Below, one piece after another: positions 34,187 through 45,047 of a DNA stretch of 64,000 bases. The first letter of the stretch is position 1; every line of letters starts with the position of its first letter. Source of the DNA: Megaustenia siamemsis (lineage: Eukaryota > Mollusca > Gastropoda > Stylommatophora > Ariophantidae); contig JAVIAB010000092.1 in assembly GCA_032433765.1 (NCBI GenBank), forward strand, positions 66,640,666-66,704,665. Reading direction: 5' to 3'. The notes under the pieces are model-generated. The model ran no database searches. It was not told the origin of the DNA and was given only the letters and a program-made list of their open reading frames with translations. The translations under genes and the position numbers were made by a program.

Positions 34187-34204
34187 GTGTGTGTGTGTGT
34201 GTGT
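34099..34204. repeat. (TTA)n(AT)n(GT)n compound microsatellite
   Basis: About 105 bp of simple repeat ending 80 bp before exon 15. Confidence 0.95.
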
Positions 34205-34286
34205 ATTATGATTTGTAAATTCCTTTACTGTAAGTTATTTGTTCTTTTTTATGCTAATATACATACACTTTTGTTTAACTAAATAG

Positions 34287-34567
34287 ATTCAGAGCCTGAA
34301 TACAAGTGGAGCCAGTGATGTGGAACATTTTGTGTACAATTCCAGGCACTTCTTATTCATCACTAACTCCATGGATGACACATCTCGTTCAGACATATTT
34401 AGCTACTTGTTTGAATGGAACCCTGAAGTAGCCAATTTTACCAGCAACCCAAAACAGCTTGTGGAAACTTTTTATGCCATGGCTGTCGTCAGCTTTACTA
34501 TTGACAACCAGGCCTTTGTGGCAGTAGCTAATTATTTTAATAAGATTACAGGCTCTTATGAAATTAG
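34287..34567 (+). CDS. ADGRV1: ADGRV1 exon 15: EAR repeats 3 and 4 (part)
   Basis: Acceptor aaatag, donor attag|gtaacc; phase 0 in, phase 2 out. Encodes VEHFVYNSRHFLFITNS with IFSYLFEWNPEV (unit 3), then VVSFTIDNQAFVAVANY (start of unit 4). Confidence 0.93.
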
Positions 34568-35079
34568 GTAACCTATTGATGTGTATGTAAAAATTGTGTT
34601 TTCTTTTAAATTTATTCTTTAGGAATATTACATGTCATGTTAATGTTATGTATGAAGGGGAAATGTTATGTATTTGTTAATTTTGCATAATGATGTTCTC
34701 TATTAGTAAATGTGATTGGGAGAATCTGACAACATGTTGTAGCACATAGAGAACAAAAATAAAAAAATGATGCAGCATCATTTAAGGAAGAAAAAATGAT
34801 AAAATGTAGAAGACAAAAGACGTAAAAGAACGGAGATAAAGTCAGATAATAAAAATGACCTTGTTCATTCTGTGTCGAATCTGTTTTTCTATTATTGGCA
34901 GAATCAGTCATGTGAGAGTCTACTCAGTAAAACAGCATCCAGCTTAATACATAAAAATATGACTAAACTGCTGTCAATTTATTATTGTTAATTCCAACCA
35001 TCTATCAAGTAGATGAAGGCCATATATATAATATTGTTTAAATAGCTTTATTTCTTTTTCAGTATCAACTTGTCACCTA

Positions 35080-35172
35080 AGATATGCCGATGATACTGTA
35101 CTACTAGCAGAAAATCCTAAAGATCTACAAGAATTACTTAATGAAATAAATATCACAAGCAAAAAATATGGA
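35080..35172 (+). mobile_element. LINE family C scrap
   Basis: Reads LRYADDTVLLAENPKDLQELLNE in frame, the motif C region of the family seen at 45048-46068. Confidence 0.75.
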
Positions 35173-35609
35173 GTCAAAACAGTGGAAGAGGAATCTTGGG
35201 AATGTTTCGTAAAGACATTAACAGAAAATTTAAGAGAACTGATATTAGAACTTTTTTCAAAACAGTTAGCAGTATAATAGAAAGAGATGAAATCTATAAC
35301 TTAACAGAAAGAATTAATGATGCAAATGGAAATCTTCTGAAGAATCAATTAAAAATAACTAACAGATGGAAGAAATACTTCATAGAGCTTCTCAGTCGCC
35401 TAGAAAAAATACAGAATATAACAATACAAGACTTGGAAATGGTATCACTGGAACCAGAAATATTACTGCCAGAGGTTGATAGGGTGGTTAAACAGTCATT
35501 GAAACACAAATCACCAGGAGCAGATAGATTACCAACAGAAATAATTCAAGCAGCAGGAGAGTTTAGCAGTGGATGGTTACATAGAATTTTCAATGCTGCA
35601 TGGGTACAA

Positions 35610-36470
35610 ACACTTTCGACTCCATTTGACAAATTCTATTGACGACAAATGCCTAAATAGAATACCCTGTGTACAATTGAATGAATTCAAGGCTAATATT
35701 GAGATAAGAGAAAGGACATGCAACCAACAATCTCATCTACAATTAGAAAGAGGAGATGGATATATGTCAGACACATGCTGAGAAGAGACAACAAGAAAAT
35801 TACAAAACATGCTGTCTGTGGTAAACATAGTAGCCTCCGTCAGTCATAGTTGACTATGGATTTTTCAGCGCCCCTAGAAATGTTATTTTTTCCTTTCTTT
35901 TCTTTCGCCGCATATTCTCTTTCTCTATGAATCTGTCTGCTTCTTGTTTGAGGTGAACCTTTAGAGTGTGTTTCCAGAGATTGCGGTCTGCAGCTATGTC
36001 TTCCCATGCTGCAGGGTTTATGTTCAGAGTCTTCATGTCGCGTTTACACACATCTACAAATCGAAGTTTTGGGCGCCCCCTAGTTCTTTTACCATATGCC
36101 AGTTGTCCGTAGAGTATATCTTTTGGTACGCGGCCATCTTTCATACGGTGTACATGGCCAAGCCAGCGTAACCTATGTTGTTTGAGCAGCGTGTAGATAT
36201 TCGGTAGGCCTGTGCGAGTCAGGACCTCCATGTTTGTCACTTTATCTTTCCAGGTGATACCAAGAATACAGCGTAAGGTAAACATCAGGATACAGAAAAA
36301 GAGGAAGACCCAGAGAGACACTGAAAAAAGAACACTTATAAAAGAAGCTAAGTTAGCAGATATAGTCTTATTAGATAAGATCAAACATCTCACCCGGAGT
36401 AGAGGTGAGTGGCAAAAAACACTACAAGCTCTATGCAATGTTTAATGGCGTGGAAAAGATCAAGATTAAG
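35610..36470 (+). mobile_element. LINE family A-prime 3' fragment nested in family B
   Basis: Flanked by a 9-bp TSD tgggtacaa (35601-35609, 36471-36479). The + strand reads CLNRIP...LNEFKANIEIRER, then RGDGYMSDTC-like, and after the inner insertion GRPRD-like and KKTLQALCNV-like sequence. Confidence 0.8.
35829..36276 (-). mobile_element. LINE C-terminal fragment, innermost insertion
   Basis: Minus strand, with a 9-bp TSD ggtaaacat (35820-35828, 36277-36285). It reads TGLPNIYTLLKQHRLRWLGHVHRM, KRTRGRPKLRFVDVCKRDMK and AAWEDIAADRNLWK, a typical LINE C terminus, in a clean frame to a stop. Being innermost and intact in frame, it is the youngest of the three. Confidence 0.85.
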
Positions 36471-37805
36471 TGGGTACAACATCAAAAACCTACTGACTGG
36501 CAACTAGTATAATAATTCCCCTTTGGAAGAATAAAGGAAGCAAAAGAGAATGTTTACATTACTGTAGCATATCACTGTTAAGCCATGTAGCAAAATGTGT
36601 GCCAAGATTATAGAAACAAGATTAAAAACCTATTATTGAACCCCAGCTGGCAAAAGAACAGATGGGGTTTAGAAAAAATAGAATCTGCACAGATACAATA
36701 TTTTCATTCAGGCAGCTAGTAGAGAAGAACATAGAATTTTAAAAAATCTGCCAAATAGCATTTGTGGACCAAAAGAAAGCTTTCAATAGGGTGGATAGAT
36801 ATATATTATGGCAAACATTGGCTCATTACGGTGTAATGAACTACCTTATTAGAAGTTGCAAGAGTTTATATATTAAATGCAGAAGTGTAATCAGAGTAGA
36901 TAATGGAACATTAAAACCATTCACAGTAAAATCTGAAGTAAGACAAGGCTGCATGTTTTTACCGTTCTTGTTTAGCACTCATATTGACAAAATATGCAAG
37001 GATGCCAAATTACAGTATGAAGATACAAATGAACTACTTTTTGCTGATGACCAGGCCCTACTAACTTTTGAAGAAACAAAACTTCAACAACATTACTGTC
37101 CTTGAATAAAGAATGTAAAATGAGTAACACGAAAATAAGTACGGAAAAAACAGTAGTTATATCAATAGGAAGACAAAAATTAACTAAACATAGCTTTAAA
37201 ACATCAAGTTTTAAAACAAGTAACAAACTTTAAATACCTGGGAAAAGCATTCTCTGTAGATGGTAAATATGACAAAGAAATAGACATATAATGCAACAAG
37301 GCAAACCAAATATAGGGACAGCTATCCCCTATACTTCAACACAAAGCAATACCTATTACCACCAAGAAAAATCCTATACAGAGAATATTCATTCCAACAT
37401 TGTGCTACCAATGCCAAACATGGTCACTTACATCTAAGTACAAAAGAAAGCTTGTCACCACAGAAATGCAATGTCTAAGAAAAGCTCTAGGAGTAACCAG
37501 AAAAGACAATCAGAAATGGCATTATTAGAGAAAGAGTAGGCATTGAGCCAATCCTAAGCTACATACAGTAGCAACAAATAAATTGGTTTGTCCATCTAGA
37601 AAGAATGCCTTGTGATTCCTTACCATATAAAGCATATATTAAAAGAGAAAGGAGAAGAGAAAGAAAGAGACAAACCCAGAGTAAGATGGACAAACAACAT
37701 CAAAGAAGTGTTACAAGAGCATCAACTGACACTGAGTGAAGCTGCCTAAAGGTGAGAACCAGAACTTTGCATCCCCCTTGACACCCGAACGGATACAAGA
37801 TGAAG

Positions 37806-38176
37806 TGAAGAACAAAGAAGTTTACAGTGCATAATGTAGTTTATACATTTATGATAGAGTAATTAACAGACCAGTGTTAACTGTGTCATAGCCAATGGCC
37901 GTCACTGGAAAATGTGAACAGCAAGAGTCCAAAAACAATTTAATAAAAAAACATGGAGAAACATTACTATAGACCAAGAATTTATGCTATTATTGGCATT
38001 TAATTTTTTTGTAAATAATTTATATTGTTAGTTTTCTAGTTCACTGACTTAAATATTGAACATATCATGTGTTCTTCCTATTGTACATCCAGCCCAAAAG
38101 TATATAATGATTTTAGTCAATTGATATGAATGTTGAACACATTCTGCAATCTTCCACCTATACATCTCTGACTCAG
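37806..38176. other. Intron 15 end, nothing recognised
   Basis: AT-rich sequence between the family B remnant and exon 16; no coding or repeat signal seen. Confidence 0.5.
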
Positions 38177-38347
38177 CTCCATGGTGTATCGTATGGAGTC
38201 CAATTTTATGCTGGTTCAGCACCAGCAGATAACAACACAAGGAGCAGTAAGCTTGGCCTATACAGAAGTTGGAGGCATGCGGTTTCTTTCTGTAGCCAAT
38301 GATCCTCAGAATGTGATTTCTACCTTGCAGAATTCTGCAGTGTACAG
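38177..38347 (+). CDS. ADGRV1: ADGRV1 exon 16: EAR repeats 4 (end) and 5 (start)
   Basis: Acceptor actcag, donor acag|gtatgt, phase 2 at both ends. Encodes SMVYRMESNFMLVQ (end of unit 4) and AVSLAYTEVGGMRFLSVAND with SAVYR (unit 5). Confidence 0.93.
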
Positions 38348-39366
38348 GTATGTATTGATAGCATGTTATAAGTAATAATAATAATAACAGTAGCCTCCCA
38401 TTGTATGTGATGAAGACAACAGCATCAGATTTGTGTAGTAGCTCTCTTTTGTGTGTATGGAAGTGACTGTAAAATGCAATTTTGTCATAAATTATCCTGT
38501 GACAGGTTGCGCAACTCTGATTAAAAGTGGTTGTAAGGTTGTCAATTGTTCTATCTTTTCTGACAGTGTGAATTGTTGTAACCTTTCTTGCAGTACATTT
38601 TCATTATGCCTCACCATGTCCATGTTTCTCTATGAAATGTGTCTATAGCAATGTTGCTGGCTCGTTGGATAATCCTGCACAAAGGTTTCCACATAGGTAT
38701 TGTAGTCAATGCTGAAGCTTCTTTAGAGACATGTTGAAAGAGTCTTTGAAGTTTTATTTTTCTCCCACCTCTTTTACTTGTCCATGTTGAGCTCACCATA
38801 CATGACCTCTTTTGGATGCATTCAATGAGCATATGTTCAATGCATTAATTCCATTTCACTTGGGTCTATGCAGCAAGATGTAAATTATGGCTTTTAAAGA
38901 GTACTTCAGTGTTTCATACTTAATCTTACGACTTTATTACAAATAGTATGTGGAGATAGCTCATGTGAAGGTAGTTCAATATGCCTGCTGTATACTGTCC
39001 ATGAATCACTGGTATCCAGCAAAGTAGTGAGTACTGTGGCATGGTGTACTTTCTGTTCAATGGTAAGGCTGGCTTCTTTTCAATAGCTTGTCTGTATGAA
39101 TCTTTTAATTTTAAAACCACATGCACTATTATTTGGAAGTTTGTGTGATTTTGTTGCTGCCAAGAAATACTAAAATATATAAATAAATACTAATATTGTG
39201 TGTCTACTGGGACACCCATAGTGAGGTGAGAAAGGAAAAGAGAAACTGTCACCTGCCATGTGAGCCATAAGAGACAACTTAGGAGGTTTGGAATCGTTGC
39301 CTGTGCAGTCGAATTCCAGACTGCAATGAAACTGGTTTCATGATTATAATGGAAATTACTAATATA
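38348..39366. other. Intron 16, first kilobase
   Basis: A minus-strand frame at 38611-38832 (KIKLQRLFQHVSKEAS...) has the look of a LINE C-terminal scrap, but I cannot place it in a family. The rest is featureless. Confidence 0.35.
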
Positions 39367-39924
39367 AGTTGTCCAAAAACACTCTTGATTCAGATAGTTA
39401 TAAAATAAAAACTCATTGGAATACTCTTATACATCGATGTTTACAGTTGCATGAATCAATAAAGTTTCATGCGGTATCAGTTGGTATCACAAGCACTTGA
39501 TGTGCGCCCCAGCTGTTACTTAGTACACATCGATGCAATAATCTAGCTTGTACCAAATTCTCTGCAGCATATTTGACGTGATTGAGTTTAGAGCTTCAGT
39601 GCTGCATTCCTGCAGATTATTGAGGTTCCTGCGGTTAGGGGAGTACATGCACTTTGTCCTTCATGTACTCCCAAAGGAAAAAGTCACAAACAATTAGGTC
39701 TGGTGATCTTGGGGGCTACTCGCAGAACACCTGGTCTATGTTACTGTGGGATGATTGGATTTCACTGCCATCTTATGGTGGGAGAAGTGCATAGAGATTT
39801 TTGTGGAACAAAAATAACAATTTTTGAGCTAATGTATCTGCAGTCACCATATTTATAAACATATTTTAATAAGTTTTGATTTTATAACTACTTGGAATCA
39901 AGAAGTGTTTTTGTGGACACCCTG
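39367..39924 (-). mobile_element. Mariner-like transposon remnant
   Basis: About 558 bp between TA dinucleotides, with terminal inverted repeats of about 45 bp: ttgtccaaaaacactcttgattc on the left and the complement of gtgtttttgtggacaccctg on the right. The minus strand reads PPRSPDLIVCDFFLWEYMKDKVHVLP, the region around the last catalytic Asp of IS630/mariner transposases. After a frameshift it reads NLNNLQECSTEALNSITSNMLQR. Internally deleted and dead. Confidence 0.75.
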
Positions 39925-40012
39925 TACTTTTGAACAGTAGTTTGTTTTTGATCGTTATGAGGACAGTGTAAAGCATCTTATATTTATGTGAAATATTTTA
40001 GCAGCTTTATTT

Positions 40013-41158
40013 ATCTATCTATTGACCTTTCGAGCCGTAACCGGCCCATAGGGCGTAGACCAAGATACACCTTCTCCTATATGAATTTTTGTTCTAGCAG
40101 TTTTCTTTTAAAGATATTTTATCAAATCTCGCCATCTGTCTCTGTTCTGTGCAAGCAGTTCTATCTCATTGAGGGAGCCGACTCCTGCTACTCCTGCTGC
40201 TCTTGCCTCTCTCATCAATGTTCTTCTCAGTGTCTCCCTGGGTCTTCCTCTTTTTCTTTTACCTGTTGTTTCCCATATGAGGGCTTGCTTTGCTATTCGA
40301 TTATTATCTCTTCTCATCACATGTCCAACGTATGACCATCGTCTTTTCTTTATTACTGAAGATATTAGTGGTTGATTGGCGATTTCTCTAATTTCCTCGT
40401 TTGTTTTGAATTCGTTCCATTCTATACCAAGTATTTTCCTTAGACATTTATTTTCGAATGCGTTCAACTTTGTTTCTATATCTCTTGTTGTTTTCCAGCT
40501 TTCACACGCATACGTAAGGGTTGATAGTACATTTGATTTGAATAGCCTAAGTTTTGTGTTTGTGCTAATGAGTTTTGATTTCCACAACTTTTCAAGGCTT
40601 CTGAAAGACATTGCTGCTTTAGCCAGTCTGATTCTAATTTCTTTGCTCGTATCCCCTTCTCGATCAATGTGACTTCCAAGATAGATAAAGTGATCGATCT
40701 CTTCTACTGGTTTGTTTTCCATGTATATTTTGTCACTTGTTGGAATTAAACTTTTCATGACTTTAGTCTTTTCATGATTGACCTCAAGCCCAATTTTGCT
40801 GGCTATTGATGATAGTTCATTTGTGTTTTCCTGCATCGTTTTTATCTGACTGCTGATGAGAACTATGTCATCAGCAAAGTCGAGGTCCTCCAAATGGTCT
40901 CCTTGTATCCATTCGATGCCTTTATTACCAGTGCAGCATTTCTTCATTATGAAGTCCATAACAATTCCAAATAACAAGGGCGATAAAATACATCCTTGTT
41001 TAACCCCAGTTTCTATTGGGAAACATTCGCTCAGTCCTTCCTCTGTTCGAACTGCGCATGTGTAACCATCATACATGTCTTTGATAATATTTATGATTTT
41101 TGATGGTAAGCCATATTGCTTCAGAATTTTCCACAAAGAATCTCTATGAATACTATCA
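40013..41158 (-). mobile_element. LINE family A, longest clean copy
   Basis: Minus-strand copy from the (gata) tail at 40013 to a 5' truncation at about 41158. It holds an uninterrupted frame for the C-terminal half of the reverse transcriptase. The TSD is unclear because the flanks are AT-rich (atttat on both sides). Confidence 0.9.
40108..41136 (-). CDS. Reverse transcriptase (C-terminal part) of LINE family A
   Basis: 342 residues. Contains ETGVKQGCILSPLLF (motif B), LEDLDFADDIVLISS (motif C, catalytic DD intact), GLEVNHEKTKVM, FIYLGSHIDREGD, STLTYACESWKTT, GHVMRRDNNR and KRKRGRPRETLRRTL. It is truncated before motif A. There is a 9-bp in-frame expansion (AGVAGVG) relative to other copies, which read AGIG. 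Confidence 0.9.
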   Translation of the reverse strand: MWKILKQYGLPSKIINIIKDMYDGYTCAVRTEEGLSECFPIETGVKQGCILSPLLFGIVMDFIMKKCCTGNKGIEWIQGDHLEDLDFADDIVLISSQIKTMQENTNELSSIASKIGLEVNHEKTKVMKSLIPTSDKIYMENKPVEEIDHFIYLGSHIDREGDTSKEIRIRLAKAAMSFRSLEKLWKSKLISTNTKLRLFKSNVLSTLTYACESWKTTRDIETKLNAFENKCLRKILGIEWNEFKTNEEIREIANQPLISSVIKKRRWSYVGHVMRRDNNRIAKQALIWETTGKRKRGRPRETLRRTLMREARAAGVAGVGSLNEIELLAQNRDRWRDLIKYL

Positions 41159-41256
41159 TTTATGCATATCAGTAATCATAATTATGTAACTTTGTAATGT
41201 CTTTTATTGTTTCATCTAATATTTATGCTGAATTTTGTTTACCTGTGAATATATAG

Positions 41257-41351
41257 ATGGGAAACAGGAACCAAAACATTTGTGCTACATCAGACTTTGA
41301 AAACAAGCAGAGCCCAGAAGGTAACCTCAGTAACCATGGATACTGGATCAA
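41257..41351 (+). CDS. ADGRV1: ADGRV1 exon 17: EAR repeats 5 (end) and 6 (start)
   Basis: Acceptor atatag, donor tcaa|gtaagc; phase 2 in, phase 1 out. At 95 bp this is the smallest exon. Encodes WETGTKTFVLHQTLKTSRAQKVTSVTMDTG. Confidence 0.9.
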
Positions 41352-43101
41352 GTAAGCTTCCTCTATAATTTATGAAATTATAATTTACATTGTCACGATA
41401 CCTTACCAGGCATGTCATAACAGGTGATTAAGAAAGCTTGAGCATAAGGCTGCCTACCTCATGCTGTAAAAAAGGTAAGCCACAAAAACTTCACTAACAC
41501 AAGTCAAAAAAAGTAAAAAATAGTAATTCTAGCATCCAGGATAGGTAGAGGCTATTGGAGGTATATAACAGAACCTAGTGGAAGAAGATAGGAAAGACAT
41601 GGAGTAATCTTTAGAAAATAGCACGAAACAGGGCAGCTTGGAAAGTATTTATATTGAAGATTAATGCTCCACAGGGAGTTGGAAGGCAGGAAAAGAAGAA
41701 TATTCTTTAAGACACAATGCAAACATTGCATACATAAGTTTAATTTAATTTGTAAGAATATTTGTAAAGTGAGTTTTCATGGTGATTAAAAAATTATTAT
41801 AACACTTTATCTACATCAATTAACCTCTGTATACCTAGTTTCTAAGTCCCTGATGAGAGCAGCATAGATTTTCATACCATCATGCTACTCCAGAGAAATA
41901 GTAATAAATTACATAAAATATATATAAATGTTTCCGACCTCCTTGCCTCCATCGTATAATCACCATAATCTGTGTGTAATAAGTAATTCTGATAGAGGTT
42001 AAAAAAAAAGCCCCTTTTACATAGGAGCAACACTTGTCATGCAGTAGATATAACAAGATGTAATACACTTTCTGCTACTAATTTTAGTTATGTTACCATT
42101 GCTCTCATCTGTTGTAAAATTAACCAAAATAGTGAGCATAAAAAATGTTACATTTTCAAAACTTTACACAGATACCTTTTATATAAAGCTGTCCATTAAT
42201 TCATTTAATATAAAGCTATGATTGGTTGCTATATTCAATCAACCATTTAGTATTAGCACCTGATAATGTTATCTCAAATTTTCAGACTTGTAGTGAATAT
42301 AAAGCTCAAACCAATTTAGTGGCTAAGGTTTCAAAGGATTACCAGTGTGTGGATATTGTGATATTTTATATAACTAGTGAAAACAAAATAATACAGACAA
42401 ATTTTACATGTTTTACAACTTGTTGTACCCAAATTTATGGAATTAAACCTTAGAATAAGTTTCCATATAACCAGCTGTAAAACATAAAAGATAGAATATT
42501 GATAACATTTGAACAGCTAACTAAAGGATGTTCTTAAAGAGACCAAAGAAAAAAAAGCTTGCAGTCAAGTCAGGAGGAAAATCATAATTTTTTAAAATCC
42601 ATGTAATGAGAATGTAACAGTTTGATTATATTGCAGCAATTGGACAATTTAGCGAAGAAAATATTGTGAGGAAACAAGAAAAGATACTTGATAGTTTAAG
42701 AGAATGATTTGATAGGAAGTTGGCAATAGAACTGATAAACAACTGCAGAGCTGGTTGTGGAGTAACATGGTCACAAACACCAACAGGTACAGTGATGATA
42801 ATGATACAGAAATTTATATTTTAACAATAATGACTGAAATAAAAAGAGAATACTATTACACAATTACTAATTAATCTAATTAAGGTGCTAACTCAATTGT
42901 GATTAATTTAATTGGCTTATGTGCTAACTCATTTATTAATTATTCATATTAAATAAAGTGCTAACTCTTCATTAAGGCATAAATATAACAGTCATTTGTG
43001 TAATTTTTGGAATTATCATTGTGAAAAAAAAATTAATATAACCATTCCTTTATGCTGTTAGCATTAACAACCCTCAATAATGTTCATCTATTTCCAAATA
43101 G
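41352..43101. other. Intron 17
   Basis: Mostly unrecognised AT-rich sequence. 41405-41460 (accaggcatgtcataacagg) resembles the head of SINE-3 but soon diverges. Confidence 0.45.
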
Positions 43102-43336
43102 CCTTTCTGGTATTTGCAAATAGTGTTGGAAATTCAGAGATTTATGTATGGGATGGCCCAAGAAACTTGTTCCAGTCTGCATGGAAAGGAGCTCCATATC
43201 GCTCACTCCAGCCAATTACTGTACAGCAGCCCTCATCTACCTTGTATATACTAGCATCAACAAGTGTTGTCAAGCAGGAGCCATCTTACCTGTTCCAGAT
43301 TGCTCAGCTAGCAGATGGAAGTGATTTTGTGCCAAG
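43102..43336 (+). CDS. ADGRV1: ADGRV1 exon 18: EAR repeats 6 and 7, return to Calx-beta
   Basis: Acceptor caaatag, donor caag|gtaaag; phase 1 in, phase 2 out. Encodes FLVFANSVGNSEIYVWDG (unit 6), STLYILASTS and SYLFQIAQLADG (a seventh, shorter unit), then SDFVPR, which is the G-x-DY-x-P loop of the interrupted Calx-beta domain. Confidence 0.92.
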
Positions 43337-43403
43337 GTAAAGGGGAAGTTTAAAGCTTGTAAATATATTTTGAAGCTAAATTAATATAAATGTATATTAT
43401 CAG

Positions 43404-43473
43404 GTAAGAGAAAGAGTATCTGGGTCTATGACCTTTGCGGCTATGGATCAAAAGGTCAGTAGACAGATATTAT
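43404..43473 (+). mobile_element. LINE family A tail, decayed
   Basis: Reads taagagaaagagtatctgggtctatgacc...ggtcagtagacagatat, a mutated family A 3' end directly left of a family B insertion. Confidence 0.65.
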
Positions 43474-43501
43474 CAGGAAATTTGTCATTTACAAATATTG
43501 T

Positions 43502-43975
43502 CCAACAAGGAAATAACTCTGGAGGCAAAACGAGCACTATACAATACAATCTTCATCCCAACGTTGTGCTACCAATGCCAGACCTGGACCCTAGATGCAA
43601 GAACAATAAGAAAAATAACCTCTACAGAGATGAAATGTGTCAGACGAATGACAGGAAACAGTCTGAGAGATAAGATCAGAAATGAAGAACTGAGAAAAAA
43701 GCTAGAAATAGCCCCCGCCCTAGAATATATAAGGAAACAACAGATAAAATGGTTTGGCCATGTGACAAGGCAGAAAGAACAAAACACAACACAACGAGCC
43801 TTCAACAAACGTTGTGAGAACACCAGACCCAAGGGTCGACCACGTAAAAGATGGGTCGATGGAATATTAGAAGCACTAGGAAACATAACAACAGCAGAGG
43901 TGAACAGAAGAGCAAAAGACCGCAAATTATATCTCCCCTCGACGCTGAAAGGCAAATGAGGAAGGAAAGAAGAAG
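43502..43975 (+). mobile_element. LINE family B, 3'-end copy
   Basis: A 474-bp 5'-truncated insertion with 11-bp TSD acaaatattgt (43491-43501, 43976-43986) and a gaagaag tail. The frame matches the C terminus of the 25109-27491 protein with few differences. Confidence 0.92.
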
Positions 43976-44179
43976 ACAAATATTGTGTTTTTTAATCTAC
44001 AGAAATGCTCACGTTGTTTTTAAAGTATAACGTGCACTATGCTGGAGATATCCTCCTCTCATTATGGGGGAAGATGATCATGTTTCACATCAGTATAGTT
44101 TGTCTATTTAGTAAATCTAACACCAAACATCCTTCCAGTGCCATCAGATGTCACACAGGGCTCACAGTGTACCATCTCT

Positions 44180-45020
44180 ATTCTGGGTGAGCTTTTCAAG
44201 CTCAGCAAGAGAGTTGATGCTTGCTATCTTAGCTTCTTTGATCAGTATTCTTCTGTGTCTCTTGAGGTCAGCCTTTTGTTATTTTTTCCAGTTGTTTTCC
44301 ATTTGAGTGCTTGATTTATCATTCACTGGTTGTTTCTTCAGATCTCATGGCTGCCTACATAAGTCATCTTCTCTTCTTGATTTTAGATGTGACTTTTGGT
44401 TGAATGGCCATTTCTCTTATTTATGCACAAGTACTGAAATTACTCCATTGTACACAAAGTACATTGTTAGACACTTGTTTAGAATGCAACTAGTGCAAGT
44501 AATTTATTATCTATTTCTTTCATTGATATCCAACTCTCACCTGTATAGGTAAATGTGGAAAATGTATTTGAGTACATTATCCTAATTTTTTTTCCTTATG
44601 CTTATGATTTTGTATTCTCATATTGTCTCAAGGTTTTAAAAAGGTAATGCTTTGTTGTTTTAGTTCTTTCCTCATTTTTTGTTTTTCTCTTTTTTTTTTT
44701 AAATAAATAAAACTTCAGAGATATACAAAGTTGTCTATTTTTGGCATTGCTTTCCTTTGAAAGTACACTTCATCTTTTCAAGTAACTAGACTTTTTATTA
44801 CTGTCATCTTTTCTAGGTTATTCTTCTTATTTCCTATACTGCTAGCCATTGCAGATAGGGCATCTTTTTAATCTTGTTCATATTATCACTAAGAAGAAGT
44901 ATGTTTTTCTCAGAATCAAGGTTTAATTGATTCTCATGTATTCATTCAATGTCTTTTACCTGTCCATTTCTTCATTATGAAGTCAATGATAATTTCAAGC
45001 TGCAAAGGAGATGTAACCCT
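44180..45020 (-). mobile_element. LINE fragment related to family A, strongly decayed
   Basis: Read on the minus strand it retains scattered matches to family A: FIMKKW near 44985, IHENQL-like, and GRPQETQ-like at 44260. Frame lost throughout. Confidence 0.55.
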
Positions 45021-45047
45021 GAATAATTAGTAAAAGCTATCAGAATA

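Larger units (their letters stand above)
35173..37805 (+). mobile_element. LINE family B, old copy with two nested insertions
   Basis: The family B sequence is at 35173-35609 and resumes at 36480. It reads KSPGADRLPTEII and GWLHRIFNAAW before the gap. After it come FVDQKKAFNRVDR (motif A), EVRQGCMFLPFLF, ELLFADDQALL (motif C) and a degraded C terminus to about 37805. The gap is filled by a second LINE with a 9-bp TSD, itself split by a third. The element is inactive (frameshifts, stops). Confidence 0.85.

Noticed and set aside
39240..39310. tRNA-SINE-like gcctgtgcagtcgaattcc segment
   Set aside because: No paired A box and no second copy; too weak to call.
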